In this document: piece after piece, positions 52,712 through 62,746 of the stretch | How the letters are laid out: every line of letters starts with the position of its first letter | Position numbering within the stretch: the first letter of the stretch is position 1 | Origin: an uncultured Lachnospiraceae bacterium | Lineage (GTDB): Bacteria > Bacillota > Clostridia > Lachnospirales > Lachnospiraceae | Assembly: GCA_910579865.1 (NCBI GenBank) | Contig: CAJTXA010000012.1 | Span: 1-64,000 of the forward strand | DNA length: 64,000 nt | Direction: 5' to 3' | Notes under the pieces: generated by a model | The model's input: only the letters and a program-made list of their open reading frames with translations | What the model was told of the DNA's origin: nothing | The model's database searches: none | Translations under genes and position numbers: made by a program

Positions 52712-54346
52712 CTATTTTTCAATCGAAAGATCTAATTCCCGAATAATCTTTCTCAATTTTAAAATCATAGAAGGGGCTACGGAAAGTTCATCTACTCCCA
52801 TTCTTAAAAATGTTTCTGTAAGTTCTGCATCTGCTCCCAACTCACCACAAATTCCTGCCCACTTTCCATATTTATGTGCACTCTCTACCACAATCTGAAT
52901 CATCTTTAAAATCGCTTTATGATGTGGATTATAAAAATCATCTAATTTTTCATTTTGCCGATCAATTGCCAGCGTATATTGTGTTAGATCATTTGTTCCA
53001 ATACTAAAGAAATCAACCAACTTTGCAAGTTCCTCACTTATCATAACTGCTGCTGGTGTTTCAATCATAATCCCTTGTTCTGGTACTTTATAAGGTACTC
53101 CCTGTTCCTCTAACTCTTTCTTCACTTCCTCTACAATTGCATAAATCTGTTTTACCTCATCTGTTGAGATAATCATTGGATACATAATTGATAGATTTCC
53201 AAACATAGCTGCTCGCAATAAAGCTCGTAATTGTGTTTTAAAAATATCTGGCTGTTTTAAGCAGATACGAATTGCCCGATATCCTAAAGCTGGATTATCC
53301 TCATTTCCAAGATTAAAATAATCCACTTGTTTATCTGCTCCAATATCAAGTGTCCGAATAATTACCTTTTTACTTGCCATTGTCTGTAGTACTTGCCTAT
53401 ATGCCTGAAATTGTTCCTCTTCGGTTGGAAAATCATTCTTTCCAAGATATAAAAACTCACTGCGGAATAATCCAATTCCTCCAGCATCATTTTCTAAAAC
53501 GTATCCTACATCACTTACGCTTCCAATATTTGCATAAATATTCACTGTTTTTCCATCCAGTGTTATATTTTCTTGTCCCTTTAGATTTTGCAGAAGTTGT
53601 ACTTTTTCTCGTTCCTCTTGTATCTTCTTTTCTGTTTCCACACATACTTCTTGAGAAGGCTCAAAAATCACCTTTCCCTGAAATCCATCTACAACTGCCA
53701 TCATACCAGTTTGAATCTCTTCCAAATTCATTGGCACACCAATCAACGCCGGAATATTCATCATACGAGCCAAAATTGCTGTATGAGAGTTTGTAGAACC
53801 ATGCACTGTAACAAATCCAAGTATCTTCTCCTTATCCATCTGCACAGTTTCACTTGGACTTAAATCATCTGCTACAATGACAGAAGGGCCCATTGCACTT
53901 AAATCGGTATCCCCTTGTCCACTTAAGTTTCTTACCAACCGTTCTGAAATATCCTTTACATCCGCTGCACGTGCCTTCATGTACTCATCATCCATACTAG
54001 AAAACATCTTAGAAAAATTATCCCCAGTTACCGCAACAGCATATTCTGCATTTACATTCTCAGTAAGAATCATATTATGTATTGCTTCCAAATAATCATC
54101 ATCTTCTAGCATCATCTGATGTACTTCAAAAATTGCAGCATTTGCTTCCCCAACTTCTTTTACTACTTTATCATATAATTTTTGCAATTGTTCTTTTGCC
54201 TGCTCCCCTGCTTGTTGAACCCGTTTAATTTCTTCCTGTGTATTTTCAATCCGAATACGTTTAATTTGGTAATCTTGATTCTTTAATACAAGAACATTTC
54301 CCATTGCAATTCCCTTATAAACGGATTTTCCACAAAATTCCATCAT
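52712..54346 (-). CDS. ptsI: PTS enzyme I (phosphoenolpyruvate-protein phosphotransferase)
   Basis: A 544-residue general PTS protein that takes phosphate from PEP and passes it to HPr. The active-site His lies in HGSTNSHTAILAR near residue 190; GGIGLFRSEFLYL and IIRTLDIGADKQ mark the PEP-binding barrel; FSIGTNDLTQYTLAIDRQN (given in part) and GICGELGAD are standard C-terminal motifs. The final gene of the licT-bglP-bglA-ptsH-ptsI run, 72 bases after ptsH. AAGGAG precedes a double ATG. Having enzyme I within a beta-glucoside operon is unusual: either it is the only copy, or a dedicated second one. Confidence 0.95.
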   Translation of the reverse strand: MMEFCGKSVYKGIAMGNVLVLKNQDYQIKRIRIENTQEEIKRVQQAGEQAKEQLQKLYDKVVKEVGEANAAIFEVHQMMLEDDDYLEAIHNMILTENVNAEYAVAVTGDNFSKMFSSMDDEYMKARAADVKDISERLVRNLSGQGDTDLSAMGPSVIVADDLSPSETVQMDKEKILGFVTVHGSTNSHTAILARMMNIPALIGVPMNLEEIQTGMMAVVDGFQGKVIFEPSQEVCVETEKKIQEEREKVQLLQNLKGQENITLDGKTVNIYANIGSVSDVGYVLENDAGGIGLFRSEFLYLGKNDFPTEEEQFQAYRQVLQTMASKKVIIRTLDIGADKQVDYFNLGNEDNPALGYRAIRICLKQPDIFKTQLRALLRAAMFGNLSIMYPMIISTDEVKQIYAIVEEVKKELEEQGVPYKVPEQGIMIETPAAVMISEELAKLVDFFSIGTNDLTQYTLAIDRQNEKLDDFYNPHHKAILKMIQIVVESAHKYGKWAGICGELGADAELTETFLRMGVDELSVAPSMILKLRKIIRELDLSIEK

Positions 54347-54417
54347 AACATTTTCTCCTTCCCATATTTCTTAGCATAAACACAACCAGACTTAAAAAGC
54401 CTGGTCGCAGTCTTTAC

Positions 54418-54675
54418 CTATAAATTCGTTTCAAAGAAATTTTTTACCCCTTCTAATGCGGTATCTTCATCAGCACCCTCTACCTCTACTTCTACTGTTT
54501 GTCCGCACTTTACACCAAGTCCCATAACTGCCATCAATTTTGTAGCCTCTGCAGACTTTCCATTTACACGAATTGTAATTTTACTTTGATAATTCTTAGC
54601 CTCTTTTACTAAAAGCCCTGCTGGTCTTGCATGAATCCCAATCGCATCTTTAATGGTGTACTCAAACTTCTTCAT
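54418..54675 (-). CDS. ptsH: Phosphocarrier protein HPr
   Basis: An 85-residue HPr. The active His15 is in GIHARPAG at the exact expected position. The regulatory Ser46 site is Lys46 (SAEATKLMAVMGLG), preceded by Thr45, so control by HPr kinase in the standard way seems absent. The ATG at 54675 has GAGGAAC upstream; 12 earlier codons are open but lack a site. It carries phosphate from the following enzyme I to the PTS permeases. A second HPr is encoded at 59521-59784. Confidence 0.93.
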   Translation of the reverse strand: MKKFEYTIKDAIGIHARPAGLLVKEAKNYQSKITIRVNGKSAEATKLMAVMGLGVKCGQTVEVEVEGADEDTALEGVKNFFETNL

Positions 54676-54795
54676 TTTTTTAGTTCCTCTCTTTCTATAA
54701 AATATATACAATATTATAAACGCTTCTACTCAATAAAACAACTAAAATTAATAAAATTTTATCACAAATTTTTCAAATCTTCGTACTACATTACT

Positions 54796-56277
<1,482 letters not shown>

Positions 56278-56319
56278 TTAATCTATGGCATGACACTCCA
56301 ATTTTAAAATAAAATCCTT

Positions 56320-58215
56320 TTAGCAGACTACCTTCATAATAGCTTCTGCTTTTTGTATTTTTCGTTCTTCTCCAACAATGACATCTGCATAATCTGCACT
56401 ATTTGTTACAATTACAGGTGTAACAATCTCATACCCTGCTTTTTGAATTCCTTTTAAGTCTACTTTTAATACAGGTGTCCCCACTTGAACAGAATCTCCA
56501 TCTTTTACTAATGCCTCAAAATATTGTCCATTTAAATTTACCGTATCCAATCCAACATGAACTAATACTTCTGCACCTTCCTCTGATAAAAATCCAATTG
56601 CATGTTTTGTATCAAATACCATCTGCACAGTTCCATTTATAGGAGATACAATCGTTTCTTCTTTAGGAATCACTGCCATTCCTCTTCCCATAATCTCTTG
56701 TGCAAATGTTGGATCACTTACTTTAGAAATTGAAACTAACTCTCCTGTAGCTGGAGAACAAACTGTAATTGTCTCAGATTTTACAGTAGTTCTCTTTGTA
56801 ACTTCTTCATTTGTTCCATCTGTTTCCTTTAAATGTTTCGTTGGTTCTTCCTGCTCCTTATATAACATATAACTTGTTGCAAATGAAACAACAAAAGCAA
56901 TTGCTGCTCCAATACAGGCATGAATCAAATCTGTAAATCCATTTCCTCCAATATATCCTGGCAATGTCATAAGTCCAGGAGAGCCTCCAGCATAATTCTT
57001 TACTTTTAACAATCCCACATATAGTCCACCTGCAGCACCGCCAATACAAGCAGAAATCAAAGGTGTCTTAAACCGCATATTAATACCATACAGTGCCGGT
57101 TCTGTAATTCCACAGACAGCGGTAATTCCAGCTGAAGTCGCCAGTTGCTTAATTTCCTGTGACTTTGTTTTGATTGCAACTGCAAAAGTGGCGGCACCTT
57201 GTGCAATATTGGAAGATAGATTTGCTGGATATACAATTGTATCATACCCAGTTGTCATACGATTATTAATACCAATTGGGATAATTCCATAATGGGTTCC
57301 TGTCATAACTAATAGAGGGAACGTACCTCCCAAAACCAATGGTACTAACCAGCTTACATAAGTATTTAAAAGATTGACTCCATTTGCAATCCAACTTGCA
57401 ACAATATACCCAATTGGTCCTAATGCCCACAATGTAATAGCACCTGAAACTAATATTGTCAGCAAAGGCTTTGTAAAAAATTTAATTGCTTTTGGTGATA
57501 CTTTATCTGCAATTGGCTCTACAAGCGACATAAACCAAACAGATAAAATAATCGGAATTACAGAAGAAGAATAACTTGCATTATAAATTGGTACAAAAAA
57601 TAGGCGAATTGCTTCTCCTGATTCCTTTGATGCTGCTACCATATTTACAAAATTCGGATGTAATAAAATCCCCCCCAGCATCATTGCCATATATGGATTA
57701 CAATTAAATTTCTTTGCAGCCGAATTTGCTAATAAAATAGGCAGAAAATAAAAGGCGGCATCTGCCATAAAATTAATTACTTGATACGTATCACTGCTTG
57801 TATTGATTAACTTAAAAGCAGTCAATACAGCAAGAACTGCTTTTAACATACCAGCGGCTGTAATTGCAGGCAAAATTGGTGTAAAAATACCTGTAATCGT
57901 AGCAATAAACCGTTCTCCTAGGCTTTTCTTTTCTTCTGGCTCTTGACCCTTTTTCGTTTCTGTATTTGCCAAATCACATACTTCTGCAATTGGTTTATAT
58001 ACATGATTGACGTCATTTCCAATAATTACCTGATACTGACCACCATTTTTTACAACCCCTAATACTCCTGGTGTATTCTTTAATACATCTGTCTTTGCTT
58101 TGGTATCATCTTTTAGAATAAAGCGAAGACGAGTTGCACAATGTGTCAATCCAGTCACATTTTCTTTTCCACCTACCAGACTTAATATCTTGGTTCCTAG
58201 CTCTTGATAATTCAT
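56320..58215 (-). CDS. bglP: Beta-glucoside PTS permease IIBCA
   Basis: A 631-residue PTS transporter with domain order IIB-IIC-IIA. The IIB phosphorylation Cys is in GLTHCATRLRF near residue 26; the IIC part has about ten helices and includes PAITAAGMLKAV and GITEPALYGIN; the IIA part ends with FLSEEGAEVLVHVGLDTV, where the His is phosphorylated. It imports and phosphorylates beta-glucosides. One G7 tract (57670-57676) encodes MLGGILLHP inside IIC. Regulated by the LicT-type protein upstream in the operon, through the RAT and terminator before licT. Confidence 0.94.
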   Translation of the reverse strand: MNYQELGTKILSLVGGKENVTGLTHCATRLRFILKDDTKAKTDVLKNTPGVLGVVKNGGQYQVIIGNDVNHVYKPIAEVCDLANTETKKGQEPEEKKSLGERFIATITGIFTPILPAITAAGMLKAVLAVLTAFKLINTSSDTYQVINFMADAAFYFLPILLANSAAKKFNCNPYMAMMLGGILLHPNFVNMVAASKESGEAIRLFFVPIYNASYSSSVIPIILSVWFMSLVEPIADKVSPKAIKFFTKPLLTILVSGAITLWALGPIGYIVASWIANGVNLLNTYVSWLVPLVLGGTFPLLVMTGTHYGIIPIGINNRMTTGYDTIVYPANLSSNIAQGAATFAVAIKTKSQEIKQLATSAGITAVCGITEPALYGINMRFKTPLISACIGGAAGGLYVGLLKVKNYAGGSPGLMTLPGYIGGNGFTDLIHACIGAAIAFVVSFATSYMLYKEQEEPTKHLKETDGTNEEVTKRTTVKSETITVCSPATGELVSISKVSDPTFAQEIMGRGMAVIPKEETIVSPINGTVQMVFDTKHAIGFLSEEGAEVLVHVGLDTVNLNGQYFEALVKDGDSVQVGTPVLKVDLKGIQKAGYEIVTPVIVTNSADYADVIVGEERKIQKAEAIMKVVC

Positions 58216-58263
58216 CTCATGGCCTCCTTATGCAATTTTTCATAACACTTTTTTCATGTATGC

Positions 58264-59097
58264 TTACTTTGCAGTAATTCGATGGATATGGATGGCTAAA
58301 TACATCATTTCATCATTTGTCAAAAGTATCCCATATTCTTTTCGGATATATTCATAAACTTTCATCACGCAGGCAAAAGCCTTTTTATACTGATTTTTTA
58401 TAGTTGTAAAAAAGACTTCATCTCCGTCATCAATTTCCTGACCAGCAAAAACACGCTTTAAAAAAAATTTTAGATGTGTAATAAAACGCTCATAATGAAT
58501 CGAATTTTCATTTAATTCTACATTAAAATGATATTTTACGATATTTACAATATTCTGAATCATCTTCATCATCTCTTGGGTTTGTCCAATCCCAATTGAA
58601 TCCATCCCAGCATTTACAAAATGCAACGCTATAAATCCTGCTTCATCGATTGGAAGCTGTATTCCAGTACGCTTATAAATCATCTGCAATGCTTCTACTC
58701 CAATTAGATATTCATGATTATAAAATCGCTTAATCTCCAATAATAGTGCATTACGAATTAAAAGATTCTTTTTCATTCTTTCTAAAGCAAAGCTAATATG
58801 ATCACATAGAGTTAGATAAATGTTCCCACTTAAAGGCTTCCCTAAAGAAACACTCGCATAATCCACAATTTCATTGGTAAGCTGAATATATTCCAATGGC
58901 ATCTTAGATAAAATCTCTCCTAACTGATCATACTCTTTTTGGTCATTCATTGTATAAATCTTTTCAATTTTAGCCGTATCAACTGGCTCTCCGACAGCTT
59001 TCTTAAATCCTAGTCCACATCCCATAACCAGAATTTCCTGTCCTTTTTCATTTTTTGACCGAATAAGATTATTATTGATAACTTTCTCAATCAACAA
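58264..59097 (-). CDS. licT: LicT/BglG-family transcription antiterminator
   Basis: A 277-residue RNA-binding antiterminator. The CAT domain begins MLIEKVINNNLIRSKNEKGQ and contains VMGCGLGFKK; two PRD domains follow with histidines in LCDHISFALER, NHEYLIGVEAL, FIALHFVNAG and YLAIHIHRI. When beta-glucosides are present it binds the RAT RNA and prevents the terminator from forming; PTS phosphorylation of PRD1 inhibits it. The start is a TTG at 59097, decided by GGAGGTGG six bases upstream and the conserved LIEKV start. It controls its own operon. Confidence 0.94.
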   Translation of the reverse strand: MLIEKVINNNLIRSKNEKGQEILVMGCGLGFKKAVGEPVDTAKIEKIYTMNDQKEYDQLGEILSKMPLEYIQLTNEIVDYASVSLGKPLSGNIYLTLCDHISFALERMKKNLLIRNALLLEIKRFYNHEYLIGVEALQMIYKRTGIQLPIDEAGFIALHFVNAGMDSIGIGQTQEMMKMIQNIVNIVKYHFNVELNENSIHYERFITHLKFFLKRVFAGQEIDDGDEVFFTTIKNQYKKAFACVMKVYEYIRKEYGILLTNDEMMYLAIHIHRITAK

Positions 59098-59130
59098 GGC
59101 TATCCACCTCCATCCAGGAAATTAATATAC

Positions 59131-59188
59131 AAAAAAAGCTATATTAATTCCCACTACGCAAAATTGCTAGTGTACAAATTAGTATAGC
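59131..59188 (-). terminator. LicT-controlled leader terminator
   Basis: Minus strand: GCTATACTAATT and AATTAATATAGC pair with one mismatch, followed by a T7 run. The 5' arm overlaps the RAT sequence, so RNA binding by LicT would block the terminator. Confidence 0.88.
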
Positions 59189-59209
59189 CTGCATTACCAG
59201 TAACAATCT
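59181..59209 (-). promoter_or_regulatory. RAT (ribonucleic antiterminator) site for LicT
   Basis: The RNA AGATTGTTACTGGTAATGC then AGGCTATACT closely matches the 29-base LicT-type RAT consensus (GGATTGTTACTGCnnnnGCAGGCAAAACC). It lies ten bases after the promoter start region and overlaps the terminator stem. Confidence 0.9.
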
Positions 59210-59225
59210 TTTTTATACAATCAAT

Positions 59226-59254
59226 ATTTTAGCATATGATATAAAAATTGTCAA
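59226..59254 (-). promoter_or_regulatory. Promoter of the licT-bgl-pts operon
   Basis: Minus strand: TTGACA (59249-59254), 17 bases, TAAAAT (59226-59231). The -35 box lies just downstream of the vestigial LysR open frame. Confidence 0.85.
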
Positions 59255-59263
59255 TCATTTTCT

Positions 59264-59368
59264 TTATTCCTTGTGGATTTTTTTTCTATCTGCTTTTTTA
59301 TTCTTTTTATAATTGTATAACTTTACCAATAATATTTCGCTAAAATATTGCAAAACTCTTAGCTCCAT
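59264..59368 (-). pseudogene. Vestigial LysR-type regulator start (34 codons)
   Basis: A 34-residue open frame with a perfect GAGGAGG site eight bases before its ATG and its own promoter. It begins MELRVLQYF, the classic first residues of clostridial LysR regulators, but then reads SEILLVKLYNYKKNKK rather than the HTH. This second part resembles the segment (EELGVKLFxRxNK) that normally follows the HTH at about residue 55. An internal deletion of about 45 codons plus loss of the rest of the gene would explain it. It may still be translated as a short peptide. The resemblance is by eye and needs alignment. Confidence 0.5.
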
Positions 59369-59398
59369 ACTATTTTCCTCCTCTTTCATACTTTTCAT

Positions 59399-59428
59399 AC
59401 TATAACATAAATTTCCTATAACTGTCAA
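59399..59428 (-). promoter_or_regulatory. Promoter of the vestigial LysR open frame
   Basis: Minus strand: TTGACA (59423-59428), 18 bases, TATAGT (59399-59404). It is well placed for the 34-codon frame at 59368 and could also read into the licT operon. Confidence 0.65.
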
Positions 59429-59464
59429 ATATAGTAGGCTATATAATATAGGTATCTTATATAG

Positions 59465-59514
59465 AAAGGTGTTATATAAAACATATCAATTTCTGTTTTA
59501 TATAACACCTTTTT
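59465..59514 (-). terminator. Terminator after the second HPr gene
   Basis: AGGTGTTATATAAAACA (59467-59483) and TGTTTTATATAACACCT (59494-59510) form a perfect 17-bp stem with a ten-base loop, just after the HPr stop codon. The plus-strand side has TTTTTCT, so it may act in both directions. Confidence 0.8.
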
Positions 59515-59520
59515 CTAACA

Positions 59521-59784
59521 TTATTCCCCTAGTCCACTCTCAATTAATGTTACTATTTCCTTTAAATCTGCCTCTTCATTCTCTCCCTCACATTGTACCT
59601 CAATCTCTGTTCCACATTTTATCCCAGCAGCCATTAATTTTAAAATATTTTTTACTGGAATTATCTTTTCTCCTATTACAAGCTGTACATTTGAACTGCA
59701 CTTCTTGGCTGCCTGCGTTAATACTCCTGCTGGTCTGGCATGAAGTCCTGATTTATTCTTTACAATAACCTTCTGTGATACCAT
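59521..59784 (-). CDS. HPr-family phosphocarrier protein, second copy
   Basis: An 87-residue HPr paralog: His15 in GLHARPAG is intact, and the Ser46 position is Asn (KNILKLMAAGIKCG). It has two cysteines absent from the first HPr. It is the last gene of the IIA / 1-phosphofructokinase-like / dehydrogenase run, so it may serve the sugar PTS of that operon specifically, while the first copy serves beta-glucosides. Cross-talk through enzyme I is expected. Confidence 0.9.
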   Translation of the reverse strand: MVSQKVIVKNKSGLHARPAGVLTQAAKKCSSNVQLVIGEKIIPVKNILKLMAAGIKCGTEIEVQCEGENEEADLKEIVTLIESGLGE

Positions 59785-59802
59785 AACTTCTTCTCCTTCT
59801 TT

Positions 59803-61071
59803 TTAATTTATATCCACTCCAAAATGTTCAAACAATATTTTCTCTGCCTCTGCACTCCACATCCCCCGATTACGTTTGCAGGCCTGATCCAGCTTTGCAA
59901 ATAATGGATTGTTCTTTCCTAATTCTTCAAAATCTTCAATTGCTGTTAAAGGCATATTAAACTGTGTATAAGTTAGTTTCTTTCCCCCAGGAATCTTTGG
60001 AAGATTTAATGTTGCTTCTGCAATGCTGTCAATTCCGCCAACATGTGTTACCATAACTGCTGGTTCAATCTTTCCTGCTGCTGCAAGCTGATTTGCTTCT
60101 ATCAAATCATCATTATTTCCACCTGTTGTTCCAAGTATATGGGTACTTGTATAATGGGCATTGTAAAGATTAATTTCTGCCTTAAATTGATTATCAGTTG
60201 GCCCAGCAAAAAAATTCATACAACCATCAAACGCCAATAGCCGATCTCCCATCTCTGCCACTTGTCGATTTGGTATATATACAAATACATCATCATATCC
60301 ATGTCCTTCTGTGATTGCCAATAATTCCTCAATTGGATTTTCCATTTTGGCAGTATTAACATAGAAAAGATCAACTCCATTTTTTTTCGCCTGTTCCTCA
60401 GAAATCATCTCTTTTGCCCGTGCAATCCGATCATCACTTACATCTGTTACCACAATACGCTTTGGTCTATTTTCAAATTGGATTCCATAGCTGACTGCTC
60501 CAAGTCCCATTGGACCACATCCACCCATAATTAAAATATTTCCATCTGTTTTTGTTCCCATTGCATGATCATAATTTCTTTTATTAGTATGATAATTAGC
60601 ATGATACCCACCAATAATACAACTCATTGGTTCCCCAAGAGAAGCCTCAAAAAAACTATCTCCATTATAATCCATCAAACATCCCAGTTCCATTACCTCA
60701 TGAGGAATAATGCAGTATGTACAGGCACCACCAAAAAACTCATAAGAATAACCTGGAGACGCTAGGCTTCCCTTATAATTTAATGCTGGTTGTTGTGCAA
60801 ACTTTTGTCCTGGTTGAAACTGGTCCTGCCATTTTGCTCCTACTTTTACAATTACTCCTGCAAACTCATGTCCAATAATAATTGGATTGGTATCAATATT
60901 TTGTGGTGCTCTTTTATGTCTCTTACCCTGTTCTACTAACTTATAAGTAGACATGCAAATACTATCACTGATTACTTTAACTAAAATCTCATCTTCTTTT
61001 ATCTCTGGCAATTCAAACTCTTCTAATCTTAAATCTCTCTCTCCATACATTCTGACTGCTTTCGTCTTCAT
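59803..61071 (-). CDS. Zinc-type medium-chain dehydrogenase, L-sorbose-1-phosphate reductase-like
   Basis: A 422-residue MDR protein. The N-terminal part holds the catalytic-domain pattern DSICMSTYKL and IIIGHEFAGVIVKVG near residue 66; the Rossmann motif is MGGCGPMGLGAV near 185, then VTDVSDDRIARA. The four-Cys structural zinc loop is missing. Overall length and NYKGSLASPGYSYEFFGGACTYC (seen in part) resemble clostridial L-sorbose-1-phosphate reductases, which yield glucitol-6-phosphate. It lies between a PfkB-type kinase and HPr genes, fitting a polyol- or ketose-specific PTS operon. Substrate is inferred. Confidence 0.8.
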   Translation of the reverse strand: MKTKAVRMYGERDLRLEEFELPEIKEDEILVKVISDSICMSTYKLVEQGKRHKRAPQNIDTNPIIIGHEFAGVIVKVGAKWQDQFQPGQKFAQQPALNYKGSLASPGYSYEFFGGACTYCIIPHEVMELGCLMDYNGDSFFEASLGEPMSCIIGGYHANYHTNKRNYDHAMGTKTDGNILIMGGCGPMGLGAVSYGIQFENRPKRIVVTDVSDDRIARAKEMISEEQAKKNGVDLFYVNTAKMENPIEELLAITEGHGYDDVFVYIPNRQVAEMGDRLLAFDGCMNFFAGPTDNQFKAEINLYNAHYTSTHILGTTGGNNDDLIEANQLAAAGKIEPAVMVTHVGGIDSIAEATLNLPKIPGGKKLTYTQFNMPLTAIEDFEELGKNNPLFAKLDQACKRNRGMWSAEAEKILFEHFGVDIN

Positions 61072-61102
61072 TTTTATTTCTATCCTTTCTCTTATTAATT
61101 TT

Positions 61103-62035
61103 TTATTTTATTGTTTCTATTTGTACTTGTTCCATTAAAGAGTCAACAACATCTCGTGTAGGAGGCTTTGTTCCAATTGTCGTTACTGCTCCAGCAGAAA
61201 CAGCCATGCACATTTTAATTGTATCTTCAATTGACATTTTCTGATCCCATGCATAGGAAAGTCCTGCTACCATAGCATCTCCTGCTCCAACGGTAGAATG
61301 AGCTTTTACTTTTAACCCTGGACACCTTACCTGACAATCTTTTTTTAAGAAAATAGCCCCTCGTTTTCCCATAGAAACCGCTACCATATCAATTCCCTTT
61401 TCCATTAATTTCTCAGCAATTAAAACTAACTCCTGCTCAGAAGCAATATAATCCATAGTAGCATATTGTTCTAACTCCACTCGATTTGGTTTAATCATAT
61501 CTGGTCCAGCCTCTAAAGCTTTTGCAAAAAGTTCTCCATCTGCATCTAATAAAACTTTTGCACCTTTTCGATGGACTCGTTCTATTATTTTTCCATAGAT
61601 ATCTTTTCCTACTCCATTTGGCACACTTCCAGCTAATACAAACAGAGTTCCCTCTTTGGCATATCCATCCAGCTTTTCTAGCAATGCTTGAATATCTGCT
61701 TCACTCACGGTAGGACCTGGTTCATTTAATTCTGTTAATTCTCCTGTACTTTCAAAAACTTTTGTATTTGTTCTAGTCTCCCCACTGACCTCAATAAAAT
61801 CATTTTGAATCTGCCATTCTTCCATTACACTTTGAATCATTTTCCCAGTATTTCCAGCAATAAAACCAGTAGCAATACTTGTTCCTCCTAATTCATGAAT
61901 TGTTTTTGAAACATTAATTCCCTTTCCGCCAGCATCTAATTCCACATGTTTTATCCGATTCAATCCTCCACACTCTAGCCGATCAATATCTACTGTTTTA
62001 TCAATTGCCGGATTCATTGTTACTGTAACAATCAT
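61103..62035 (-). CDS. 1-phosphofructokinase family kinase (PfkB; FruK/LacC-like)
   Basis: A 310-residue ribokinase-superfamily kinase: TMNPAIDKTVDIDRLECGG at the N-terminus, DAGGKGINVSKTIHELGG near residue 36, and the catalytic STVGAGDAMVAG near 253. These are typical of 1-phosphofructokinase and tagatose-6-phosphate kinase. It phosphorylates a ketohexose phosphate produced by the PTS. It starts inside the stop codon of the IIA gene (ATGA). Confidence 0.88.
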   Translation of the reverse strand: MIVTVTMNPAIDKTVDIDRLECGGLNRIKHVELDAGGKGINVSKTIHELGGTSIATGFIAGNTGKMIQSVMEEWQIQNDFIEVSGETRTNTKVFESTGELTELNEPGPTVSEADIQALLEKLDGYAKEGTLFVLAGSVPNGVGKDIYGKIIERVHRKGAKVLLDADGELFAKALEAGPDMIKPNRVELEQYATMDYIASEQELVLIAEKLMEKGIDMVAVSMGKRGAIFLKKDCQVRCPGLKVKAHSTVGAGDAMVAGLSYAWDQKMSIEDTIKMCMAVSAGAVTTIGTKPPTRDVVDSLMEQVQIETIK

Positions 62036-62514
62036 GCAACCTTTCCTCCTTTTAACATCTCATAAACTTCCTGTGCACTGGCTGAAACTAAATGTTCCAT
62101 AAAATCATCTTCCAAAGCCATCTCTGCAACAACAGATAAAATTTTTAGATGTTCCTCTCCCACTCCCGCAATTCCAATTACAGCCTTTACTTGTTCTCCA
62201 TCCCAATCTGTTCCATCTGGAAAAACCATAACTGCAATTCCAGAGGCTTTAATCTCTTTTTTTGCCTCTTCTACTCCATGCGGCAAAGCTAATTCATTTC
62301 CCATATAGGTAGAAAAACTTTCCTCTCTTTTTACCATAGCATCTACATAAGACTGATTGACATATCCTGTATCCACTAACATCTGCCCTACTGCACGAAT
62401 CACATTTTCTTTCTTATCTGCTTTGCAATTAACCTTTACATTCTCTTGATATAAAAGTTCTAATTTTTTTTCATTGTTTTCTTCTTTCTTTCCTTTTCTT
62501 TGAAAAAACATCAT
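62032..62514 (-). CDS. PTS fructose/mannitol-type IIA protein
   Basis: A 160-residue IIA of the fructose-mannitol family, with phosphorylated His in NELALPHGVEEAKK near residue 94 and the preceding REESFSTYMGN. A charged N-terminal extension of about 20 residues (RKGKKEENNEKK) comes first. It passes phosphate from HPr to a IIB domain. The IIBC parts are not in the window; they may be off the right edge or elsewhere. AAGGAGG precedes the ATG. First gene of the operon with the PfkB kinase, dehydrogenase and HPr. Confidence 0.88.
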   Translation of the reverse strand: MMFFQRKGKKEENNEKKLELLYQENVKVNCKADKKENVIRAVGQMLVDTGYVNQSYVDAMVKREESFSTYMGNELALPHGVEEAKKEIKASGIAVMVFPDGTDWDGEQVKAVIGIAGVGEEHLKILSVVAEMALEDDFMEHLVSASAQEVYEMLKGGKVA

Positions 62515-62578
62515 CGTTCCTCCTTATATTTTGATTGCATTTTTTCATATTTCAAGTTTTCTTCTTTTCTATGATATT

Positions 62579-62608
62579 ATTATAACTATATTACAACCTA
62601 TTTTTCAA
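62579..62608 (-). promoter_or_regulatory. Promoter of the IIA-pfkB-dehydrogenase-HPr operon
   Basis: Minus strand: TTGAAA (62603-62608), 18 bases, TATAAT (62579-62584). It lies 65 bases before the IIA start. A PRD activator encoded just upstream may control it. Confidence 0.65.
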
Positions 62609-62686
62609 TTGAAAGAAGATAGGGTTTGGCACCATTCAATAGTGTCAATTTTATTTTTATACAAGGGTAAAAGTAAAATTATCTAT

Positions 62687-62729
62687 AAAAAAAGACAGTA
62701 CGGTTCTTGTAACTAAAACGATACTGTCT
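62687..62729 (-). terminator. Terminator after the PRD regulator gene
   Basis: Minus strand: AGACAGTATCG and CCGTACTGTCT pair over eight or more positions and are followed by a T7 run. It separates the regulator gene from the IIA operon. Confidence 0.88.
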
Positions 62730-62746
62730 AAATAAATCTATTTATC

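Noticed and set aside
59469..59768. 99-codon plus-strand frame opposite the second HPr
   Set aside because: The minus strand encodes an unmistakable HPr; the plus frame is its shadow and begins inside the terminator.
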